Below, one piece after another: positions 57,640-64,000 of a stretch of DNA of 64,000 nucleotides (the first letter of the stretch is position 1; every line of letters starts with the position of its first letter). The stretch is taken from positions 3,410,001 through 3,474,000 of the forward strand of contig NZ_CP035758.1 in the NCBI RefSeq assembly GCF_004208415.1, read 5' to 3'. The stretch comes from Ktedonosporobacter rubrisoli (GTDB taxonomy: Bacteria; Chloroflexota; Ktedonobacteria; Ktedonobacterales; Ktedonobacteraceae). The notes under the pieces were generated by a model. The model was not told the origin of the DNA. It searched no databases and saw nothing but the letters and a program-made list of their open reading frames with translations. The position numbers and the translations under genes are program-made.

Positions 57640-58475
57640 GGATGGAATGCGAGATGCCTGCGGATGAGGAGGGACCGCTTGCCCTGGGAAGCGTGGTGTG
57701 GAGCGCACTCGTCAGGTCTTCAAGAAGCGTGTTTTGCTGCGCTTGTCGGATGTACTCTTTGAGCTTTTCATCCAATTGCCGATGCAAGACCTCCTGCATC
57801 TGAGCGTGGTTAATAGCTTGAAAGTAATGTTCATACGCTTTCAACGTCTCAGGGCTTCGCCAGGCCATGTAACGGACCATTTCCTCCTTGCGGCGTTCCA
57901 CTTCTCCTGGAGTCTCGGCAATCCCATGAATCAGTCGCATCATTTGGCAAACATGCCAGTGGCGAAGCCCATGGATATTGAGGTCAACGCCAATCGTTCG
58001 GCGCAACCGTTCCCAATGAGGGACGAAAGCATCATAGCTGTAAGGTTTGTGCCTGGCCAACAGGAACAATGGCTCGTGGTCACGTAACTGAGCGAGAGTA
58101 CGATGGTGCGGATCGACACGAACACGATCTTCGTTCACATAGCGATGCAGGAGCTTCGCCGTTTCCATGCTAAAGCGAATGATTTTCACCCGTCGCCCGT
58201 GGCTCTCTTTGTTACAGGCCGTGGCTTCCTGTTTCCCACCGCGCTTTCGCCAATCGCCTACTGTGAGGGTGAGCAATTCAGTGATTCGCGCACCAGCTTC
58301 GTAGGCCGTGCGTATGACGATCTGGTCACGCCTCGTTACCTTGGCTTGCTCGAACCCTCCAATGAGTCGGAGGTGCAGAGCGGGGTCATCAATGGGTTTT
58401 GGAATCTACTTGTCGTCTACCAAACGAAAGTAGTTGTCCGAGGTTCGCTCTTGCTCCCCTCGGTAACATTCTTAT
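57640..58475 (-). pseudogene. Tyrosine recombinase (phage-type integrase), damaged
   Basis: The catalytic half is open: AGARITELLTLTVGDWRKRG, NIHGLRHWHVCQMMRLI with the H-x-L-R box, and MAWRSPETLKAYEHYF with the nucleophilic Tyr. Upstream, the frame DNYFRLVDDK is broken by a TAG at about 58408-58410 before IPKPIDDPALHLRLIG. The N-terminal core-binding domain is incomplete. Downstream the frame runs into non-homologous sequence and then transposase. Confidence 0.78.
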
Positions 58476-58528
58476 TTGAGGGAAGTGTACCTTGTTCAGT
58501 AACATTTTACCTGAGGGAATGCGAGGGC

Positions 58529-58557
58529 TTGATTTTTGGCAGGAAATAGTGTATACT
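58529..58557 (+). promoter_or_regulatory. Sigma-70-type promoter, module 1
   Basis: TTGATT at 58529-58534, 17-base spacer, TATACT at 58552-58557. A terminator hairpin begins 18 bases later, so the promoter would make only a very short RNA unless termination is bypassed. A close copy lies at 59740. Confidence 0.6.
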
Positions 58558-58574
58558 TGATTGTGTTAGTTACA

Positions 58575-58603
58575 AGAGAGCCATTGATTGGTTCTCTTTT
58601 TTT
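58575..58603 (+). terminator. Intrinsic terminator, module 1
   Basis: Stem AGAGAGCCA (58575-58583) with TGGTTCTCT (58589-58597), one G-U pair, 5-base loop, followed by seven T (58597-58603). Directly downstream of the promoter at 58529. Confidence 0.7.
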
Positions 58604-59064
58604 GTGCTCAAAGGCTTCATGCTCCTCCTCTCTCTTGCCCCGCTTTAGGAGCGCGGTCAGAGGGTTGTCCACAGTCGATCCACCGTCGAGGTGAGTTCTC
58701 CACACCTTTATCCCCATTTTTAGAGCGAAATTGGTGGATAAAGGGATTGCCACCCTCTCCCTTCTTCAGGTACACTTGTTCTTATCAAGAGACTTCTCGC
58801 TCTCATCTCGTGCCTATTTCATCACTGGATTATCGTTCATTCGCACACAAACGAGAGGAGAAGTCGTATGGTTTGCCTTTACGGGACCCTTCCTCCCTTT
58901 CCAGGTGGAAAAGCCTTTATCCTCATGGCGCTTCAATGGACGCGAATGAAGCCGTGTCCGCATACGGCAGGCGGGCTTTCATCCGCCTTGAGGTTCAGCA
59001 CGGTTCTCTCTGGTCACGCTTCGTGTGTTGTCTGCATCTCATAGGCTTCAAGAGGAGGAAGATC
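58604..59064. other. Leader region of the membrane-protein gene
   Basis: About 460 bases with an open frame in phase with the downstream gene but without family resemblance. The 3' end has GAGGAGGAAGATC, the ribosome binding site of the next gene. Transcripts entering from module 1 would have to pass the terminator. Confidence 0.35.
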
Positions 59065-59634
59065 ATGCCAGCCCTGGCCCCAAAAAGTGCTGTTCGGTAT
59101 CGTCCAGTTGACCCGGATGTTGCCACCGAAGAGCCACCGCGCATTCCTCGTGCCTCACGCACCCAGCCAACCTCCAAGCTGCCAGAGCGAAGGCAGTGTC
59201 CTCTCTCTTGTCAGCCCCTCTGGCTCCTGCCTGTTGGTGTGGGCATGATCCTGATGCTCTTCATCGTCATCGCGGGATCAGTGGTGCTGGGATGGGTGCA
59301 GACGGCTTCAGACGATCTGCACTATGGCCGTCCTCGCACCTTCCAGATGGATGCCTTTGTGGGGCATGAAACCGGTAGCACCTCCAGCCACTTCATCGCG
59401 CTTAATTTGCAAGGAAAGATTGAGATCATTGAATTGCCTGGAGGTGATCCAACGCGAGCGAGAATGTATGTTGGGCCTAAAATCTATGGACCAGGAGCAG
59501 ATCTGGTTCCAGTGACGTTGCGCTTCGTGGAAGGAGCCCAGCCTCATCATCCGGAGATGCTTATTCTCTTCCAGAACACGCAAGTGGTCTTTCGCAATGC
59601 CAATGGCACCTTTGCGCCTGCAACTCATACGTAG
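59065..59634 (+). CDS. Hypothetical single-span membrane protein (189 aa)
   Basis: Excellent GAGGAGGA ribosome binding site. The cytoplasmic N-terminal 55 residues are Pro- and Arg-rich, followed by one membrane helix (LPVGVGMILMLFIVIAGSVV, about 57-76). An extracytoplasmic domain with beta-strand character follows (MDAFVGHETGSTSSHFIALN, IEIIELPGGDP, MLILFQNTQVVF). No family recognised. It lies between two promoter-terminator modules, suggesting an attenuated or antisense-controlled unit of the mobile region. Confidence 0.6.
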   Translation: MPALAPKSAVRYRPVDPDVATEEPPRIPRASRTQPTSKLPERRQCPLSCQPLWLLPVGVGMILMLFIVIAGSVVLGWVQTASDDLHYGRPRTFQMDAFVGHETGSTSSHFIALNLQGKIEIIELPGGDPTRARMYVGPKIYGPGADLVPVTLRFVEGAQPHHPEMLILFQNTQVVFRNANGTFAPATHT

Positions 59635-59739
59635 TGGGCGTGTCCTGCCAAAACCTCGTCATCCGGTGGCGTGCAGGGCTGCTGGCAGGGTAGCCTCTAT
59701 GTGGAGAACGTCGCCGTCAAAACCCATCAGGAAGAAGGC

Positions 59740-59767
59740 TTGATTTTGGGGGAAAATCGGGTATAGT
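59740..59767 (+). promoter_or_regulatory. Sigma-70-type promoter, module 2
   Basis: TTGATT at 59740-59745, 16-base spacer, TATAGT at 59762-59767. Same arrangement and similar sequence as at 58529. The terminator hairpin follows after 17 bases. Confidence 0.55.
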
Positions 59768-59784
59768 TGATTCTGTTAGCTACA

Positions 59785-59814
59785 AGAGAACCATTGAATG
59801 GTTCTCTTGTTTTT
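59785..59814 (+). terminator. Intrinsic terminator, module 2
   Basis: Stem AGAGAACCAT (59785-59794) with ATGGTTCTCT (59798-59807), 3-base loop, then TTGTTTTT. Closely similar to 58575-58603. Confidence 0.7.
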
Positions 59815-60646
59815 GTGTTCAAAAGTTTCGTTTTCTCCATTTCTCTCGCCCTCATATGATACCTTCACCCCGTGTCATTGGGGGAACGACAAATTATGTT
59901 CCCTCAATTAAGGAACCTCTATCAATTATTGGTACATCAGTCATTGTTCCCCCACACATCTACAATTCAGAGTAACAATGGCAATTGTTACTCTATCTGA
60001 TCGAGAAACGAGGGAGAATATAGTCTTTATAGGAGGGCACATCAGGCTGTAAATCGACAAAATAGATGAGGGTAAAATTGGCGGGATAAGTGAGTGGTAA
60101 AAAAGAAGGGAAGAAGCAGAGAGTGAGAAATGGAGGAGAAGATGGAAGGAGCCAGGGGAAAGCCCTCAAAGAAGCTGTTCAAAGAAGCATCAGGGAAGGT
60201 GTGAAATAGGGGCAAAAAGCAGCGGAGAGGAATGGTGAAAAGGAGTCGTCACAGGTGGTGAAAACGGAGGAGGAGAGGGAGAGAGAGACATAGAGGGTAT
60301 GGGGAAAGCGCGTGTGGAGCGTGCCGATAGGGATCTATCAAAGACTGTGCAAAAAAGAGCCTCAAAGAAAAGAAAGAAAAGGATAGCCCCATTTTTTTGC
60401 GAAATAGATGAGGGGAAATCTGGAGGAGAACATGAAGTGGCTGGGTAAAAGAGGTGATATATGGGGAAAGATGTAAATAAGATAGGTCTATCTGGTGAGA
60501 GAGGGAGACAAGAGCAGGAAAAGGAGAGGTCTCGGCATCTCTAAGAGAAGCTGGAGACCTCACTTTTTATGGAAAATTGATGGAAAAGGGAGAGGAATAT
60601 ACTGGCTCATGGGGTGAGAGGGAGGAGGAAACAACAGGGAGGGAGT
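59815..60646. other. Purine-rich non-coding end region of the TniAB-type element
   Basis: About 830 bases without genes. The motif AATAGATGAGGG followed by (T/G)(A/G)AAAT occurs at 60061 and 60403, and a related copy (TATAGATGAGGGTGAAAT) at about 57449. After each copy the purine-rich character continues. Directly repeated motifs in a transposon end are typical binding sites of Mu/Tn7-type transposases. The region also contains the 59970 inverted repeat. Confidence 0.45.
59970..59993. repeat. 10-bp inverted repeat upstream of the transposition genes
   Basis: GAGTAACAAT at 59970-59979 and ATTGTTACTC at 59984-59993 with a 4-base loop. Possible operator or part of a transposon end. Confidence 0.45.
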
Positions 60647-62212
60647 ATGAAGCAAGAGAGAAGAGTGCCGAGCCTCACGGAGTTGACGGAAGAGCAACGG
60701 ACAGAGGCATATAGGCGCTATGAAGTGGTGAAAGAGTGTGTGGAAGAAGGAGTGCCGCAAACGGAGGTGGCGCGGGAATATGGAGTGCCGCTCTCGACAT
60801 TGCAGCGCTGGGTGCATCAGTATCGGGAAGATGGGCTGTGTGGATTGGCCCGGCAACCGCGTGCGGATCGAGGGACGCGGCGCAATCTCTCGGAAGAGGT
60901 GGTGAAAGTGATCGAGGGATTGGCCTTACGCAAACCGCGCAGATCGATGGCAACGATCCATCGGCAGGTGAGTGCGATTGCGCTCACGCAGGGATGGGAA
61001 GAACCCAGCTATGCGCAGGTGTATCGAATCGTGAAAGCGTTGTCACCAGCGTTGGTGACGTTGGCGCAGGAGGGGGCCGGGAGCTATCGAGAGGAATATG
61101 AGCTGTTGTATCGGCGAGAAGCGGGAAGGGCCAACGAGATCTGGCAAGCGGATCATTGTCTGTTACCAATTTGGGTCAAAGATGGGCAGGGCAAGAGCGC
61201 TCGACCGTGGTTGACGGTGATCGAGGATGATAAGAGCCGAGCCATAGCTGGCTATCGGTTCTCGTGGTCAGCCCCCAGTGCGATCCAAACGGCACTAACA
61301 CTCCGGCAGGCGATCTGGCGCAAAGAAGATCCACAGTGGCAGGTGTGTGGTATCCCCGAGGTGTTCTATACCGATCATGGGAGTGATTTTACGAGCGTGC
61401 ATTTGGAGCAGGTGGGAGCGGATCTCAAGATGCAGTTGGTGTTTTCGCAGGTGGGAAGGCCGCGAGGGCGAGGCAAGATTGAGCGATTTTTTCAGAGTGT
61501 GGAACAACTCTTTTTAGAAAGACAGCCCGGCTATGCGCCATCGGAAGCGTGGCCGAAGTCTGTGGGGCAGGGAGCCGGGAAGGAGAGAGCAGGGGTGCTG
61601 ACGCTCTGGGAGTTGGAGCAGTGCTTTCGGGAGTGGTTGCTCTCGGACTATCACCGTCGGGTGCAAAAAGGGCACAGCAGGGGACCGCAGGAGCGCTGGG
61701 AAGAAGGGGGATTGTTGCCGAGGATGCCGGAGTCGTTGGAACAGTTAGATCTGTTGTTGGTGCAGGTGGCAAGGAAGCGGCGGGTGCAACAGAGCGGGAT
61801 TGCTTTTGAAGGATATACGTATCTGGATCCCACCCTCTCGGCCTATGTGGGGGAGGAGGTCATGATCCGGTATGATCCGATAGATCTCGCAGAGATCAGA
61901 GTGTTTTTTCAAAATCGGTTTGTCTGCCGGGCGATCTGTCCAGAATTGTCGGGACAAACAGTGAGTTTGAAGGAAATTGTGGCAGCCCGGCAGGCAAGGA
62001 GAAGGGATCTGAGAGGAGAACTAGCAGAGCGAAAAGCGTTAGTGAAGCACTATGTGAAACGCGAAGCCGAAACCAGCCGCAGGGCTACGGCAGAGCAAGC
62101 AGTGGGGGGAGAAAGCGGCAGCAGTGAAGCTGGAAGTTCGCCAGCCAAGATGCAGGAGCAAGAGGCCCCTGTGTCAACGAAAACGCGTCTGAAGAGGTAT
62201 AGGAATGAGTAA
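60647..62212 (+). CDS. TniA/TnsB-like (Mu-type) DDE transposase (521 aa)
   Basis: N-terminal helix-turn-helix domain (YGVPLSTLQRWVHQYREDGL), then an integrase core with the DDE triad: Asp in NEIWQADHCLLPIW, Asp in VFYTDHGSDF, Glu in RGRGKIERFFQSVEQLF. A Mu-type C-terminal beta-barrel follows (GIAFEGYTYLDPTLSAYVGE; EIRVFFQNRFVCRAICPE). ATG 60647 follows GGGAGGGAGT and is chosen over an upstream in-frame start. Its stop overlaps the start of the ATPase gene by 8 bases, as in tniAB/tnsBC-type elements. Appears intact. Confidence 0.88.
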   Translation: MKQERRVPSLTELTEEQRTEAYRRYEVVKECVEEGVPQTEVAREYGVPLSTLQRWVHQYREDGLCGLARQPRADRGTRRNLSEEVVKVIEGLALRKPRRSMATIHRQVSAIALTQGWEEPSYAQVYRIVKALSPALVTLAQEGAGSYREEYELLYRREAGRANEIWQADHCLLPIWVKDGQGKSARPWLTVIEDDKSRAIAGYRFSWSAPSAIQTALTLRQAIWRKEDPQWQVCGIPEVFYTDHGSDFTSVHLEQVGADLKMQLVFSQVGRPRGRGKIERFFQSVEQLFLERQPGYAPSEAWPKSVGQGAGKERAGVLTLWELEQCFREWLLSDYHRRVQKGHSRGPQERWEEGGLLPRMPESLEQLDLLLVQVARKRRVQQSGIAFEGYTYLDPTLSAYVGEEVMIRYDPIDLAEIRVFFQNRFVCRAICPELSGQTVSLKEIVAARQARRRDLRGELAERKALVKHYVKREAETSRRATAEQAVGGESGSSEAGSSPAKMQEQEAPVSTKTRLKRYRNE

Positions 62213-63120
62213 GGCGAAGACGAAGGAGCTCATGGGGCCGGTTGCGAGAGAAGGAGTGGTGGTCTGGGAAGGGCTGGGTGAGGAGCAAGAGGAAGAAGAG
62301 GTGCATCGTCGGCTGTGGAAGCGGTTTGTGCAGACGAAAGAGTATGGGAGATTTGTAGAGTTCTGTGAGGAGTGCCGAGCCTCGCGCTATATCGGGGTGT
62401 GCTATGGAGCAGCAGGAGTAGGAAAAACCGAGTCGGCGAAGGAATATGCACGCTGGGATGAAATTGAGCCATTGTTGTCCTGGCATGGGGTGGTGCAGCC
62501 CCGGTTGTCGCCAGAGAATCCCAGGCCGACAGTCGCGCTCTATACGCCCACGGCGACGGTGACGGCCAGGCAAATAGAGAAAGACATTGCGCTGCTGCGC
62601 TGGAGTCTGCGGGTGATTGGAGAGGCGGCCCGCGCCGTGCCCCAAGAGGTGGAGACGGTGGAAGGGATGGTGCGTCCGGGGCAGGTAGACCTGTTAGTGG
62701 TGGATGAGGCAGATCGACTCAAACCACAAGCCGTGGAGGTGCTGCGAGATGTGTATGATCGAAGTCCCACGGGGCTAGTGTTGATCGGGATGCCTGGGCT
62801 GGAGAAACGTTTGGCCGCTATCCGCAACTGTATTCGCGGGTGGGTTTTGTCCATCAATATCGGACGTTGGGAAAAGAAGAACAGCAGGAGCTTGTTGAAC
62901 AACAGGTGCGCTCTTTTGGCGGAGGAAGAGGTGAGGGAGGAAGATCGAGAAGGAGGCAGTGGCGCAGATTATTCGTATGACGGGCGGGAATTTTCGGCAG
63001 ATGGAACGGTTGCTCTTGCAAATGAAACGGATCATCGAGATTAATCCAGAGGTCGAACAGGTGAACCGAGAAGTGGTAGAAGCAGCGCGAGAGCAGTTAG
63101 TGTTTGGAAGAGGTGTCTAA
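62205..63120 (+). pseudogene. TniB/TnsC-like AAA ATPase, frame-broken in the C-terminal third
   Basis: The open part has CYGAAGVGKTESAKEYARWD (Walker A), VDLLVVDEADRLKPQAVEVL (Walker B) and GLVLIGMPGLEKRLA. Here, at about 62812, one C appears missing: the next shifted frame reads RYPQLYSRVGFVHQYRTLGK. After another change near 62930 the true end reads EAVAQIIRMTGGNFRQMERL to TAA 63118-63120. As written the ORF ends at 63044. The family is the target-selecting partner of TniA. The C-terminal NFR motif is present only in the shifted frame. Confidence 0.82.
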
Positions 63121-63216
63121 ACCGAGAGCAGGAGGAGGCTCTCTTCTGGTTTGCCTTTTCAAGACAGAGAAAGAAAGCATGTGTTTTTCTCTGTCTGAGC
63201 ATTGTTCAGAGATGCG

Positions 63217-63450
63217 TTAATGATGGCCCAGGATGCGCTTGCGAGTAGTGCGTTGCTGGACTTCTGTCGCTTCTCTTTCATCGATTTCATCTTGTACATG
63301 GCGTGGTTGGAGGGATTGTTTCTCGATGTGTAAATATTCAACCTGATCTTTCTCGTGATTGAACACGGCGATCCATGTGTATGTGCGCCCTTGACGTTTC
63401 ACCACCGCCGGGGTGATTTCCGAGGGTGATTTTATCCAATAAACTTGCAT
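63217..63450 (-). CDS. Hypothetical protein (77 aa)
   Basis: ATG 63450 follows AAAGGAG at 8 bases, so the upstream in-frame starts are not needed. The product begins MQVYWIKSPSEITPAVVKRQ, has a strand-rich middle (YTWIAVFNHEKDQVEYLHIE) and a charged C-terminus. No family recognised. Possibly part of the mobile element cargo. Confidence 0.5.
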   Translation of the reverse strand: MQVYWIKSPSEITPAVVKRQGRTYTWIAVFNHEKDQVEYLHIEKQSLQPRHVQDEIDEREATEVQQRTTRKRILGHH

Positions 63451-63686
63451 GAGCATTTCTCCTTTCACTCTGTTCTACAGAAGGTTCCAGTCATTTTCCT
63501 GGTATCGCTTTTGCGTTGCGCACTTCTTATAGTCTTTTGGGAGAGAGAAAATTGGGGATCTGGAACTCACCACCGATCCATGCGTGGTTTTCGTGCCCGC
63601 TCTCCCTGTGAACGGCTCGGATGACGCGCACATGAGCAATGTCCAAAGGAGTCTAGTATATTTACGAGAGGATGTGAGGTAAAGCC

Positions 63687-63716
63687 TTGACATGTACCAA
63701 AGAATTATAGTACAAT
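63687..63716 (+). promoter_or_regulatory. Sigma-70-type promoter before the last gene
   Basis: TTGACA at 63687-63692, 18-base spacer, TACAAT at 63711-63716. The start codon at 63759 lies 43 bases downstream. Confidence 0.7.
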
Positions 63717-63758
63717 GATAAGTAATGACGACGGAACAAGAAAGAGGAGGTGTGCTCT

Positions 63759-64000
63759 ATGGGAGAAATGACACGCTGGCAACACGAGTGCTTGTTTGCA
63801 GCGGGCGGATTGCTGGATCGGTTGCGCCCCTTAGGGGTGACTGAGGAACGGGAGATTGAGCGTCTCTGTCAAGAGGAAATCGCGGCCTGGCGTGCGCGTC
63901 CGACGATGGTCGTCGAAAGTTCCCTCCAGGAGCCGCTGCGGCATGCCCGCAATGCCATTCGGGAGCATCTTCCTCTCACTGGTGCTAATCGGTGGAAGAA
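63759..64000 (+). CDS. Start of a gene cut by the window end (at least 80 codons)
   Basis: ATG 63759 follows AGAGGAGGTGTGCTCT, a strong ribosome binding site. The frame is open to the last base. It begins MGEMTRWQHECLFAAGGLLD and is helical with many Arg and Glu residues. No family recognised from this part. Confidence 0.6.
   Translation, partial: MGEMTRWQHECLFAAGGLLDRLRPLGVTEEREIERLCQEEIAAWRARPTMVVESSLQEPLRHARNAIREHLPLTGANRWK

Noticed and set aside
57095..58276. One 393-codon frame read as a single fusion protein
   Set aside because: It joins an integrase end, low-complexity translated non-coding DNA and a transposase piece, so it is two relics sharing a frame by chance.
58588..59064. Longer start for the membrane protein at 58588
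   Set aside because: The added 159 residues show no conserved character and the strong ribosome binding site is before 59065.

Overview
The window looks like a piece of accessory genome from a member of the Ktedonobacteria (phylum Chloroflexota). This is inferred from the mix of genes: a very long MalT-type LuxR regulator, a trypsin/STAND/WD40 protein, NB-ARC/TPR relics, and several IS1182-type transposases in moderately GC-rich DNA. No rRNA, tRNA or CRISPR array was recognised. The most striking feature is damage. Intact genes alternate with pseudogenes carrying single-base indels, in-frame stops and truncations. Several indels lie in short G or C runs, so part of the damage could be assembly error.

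Layout. 1-4.3 kb: MalT-like regulator followed by an alpha/beta hydrolase with palindromic upstream sites. 4.3-8 kb: Tn3 and ISL3 relics and an IS1182 copy with a 4-bp target duplication. 8.1-21 kb: a biosynthetic region. A minus-strand operon encodes an alpha-oxoamine synthase, a frameshifted SMR exporter, a methyltransferase, a GNAT-like acyltransferase and a PNPOx-like protein. Next to it are a glutamate-cysteine-ligase-like enzyme, a cytochrome P450, an FkbM-methyltransferase/carrier protein, a type II thioesterase with Cys in the nucleophile position, and a leucine-type adenylation-carrier protein split by a one-base deletion in a G-run. No condensation domain is present. 21-26 kb: an intact IS1182 element, resolvase, TnpB and ISL3 relics, and a 5'-truncated kinase-like gene.

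26.6-31.3 kb: a probable conflict system, made of a frameshifted trypsin-co-occurring domain gene and a 1420-residue trypsin-STAND-WD40 protein. 31-46 kb: mostly decayed genes (M32 carboxypeptidase, resolvase, IS3, IS110, SRPBCC, NB-ARC/TPR and NACHT relics). Intact islands among them are a TetR/YciI pair with a 16-bp operator palindrome, a secreted protein with four 13-residue repeats, a MetE-like protein, a lipoprotein and a P-loop kinase.

46-50.8 kb: a compact class I lanthipeptide locus (54-residue precursor, LanC, full-length LanB) without a visible transporter or protease. 51-54 kb: a minus-strand trio of cysteine-synthase-like, M29 and M20 genes, the two peptidase genes being damaged. 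54.4-56.1 kb: a TIR-domain protein, an EamA transporter fragment and a gamma-carbonic-anhydrase-like protein. 56.4-58.5 kb: transposase and tyrosine-recombinase relics. 58.5-63.1 kb: a membrane protein flanked by two similar promoter-terminator modules, then a TniA/TniB-like (Mu/Tn7-type) transposition pair preceded by repeated purine-rich motifs. The window ends inside a gene driven by a good sigma-70-type promoter.
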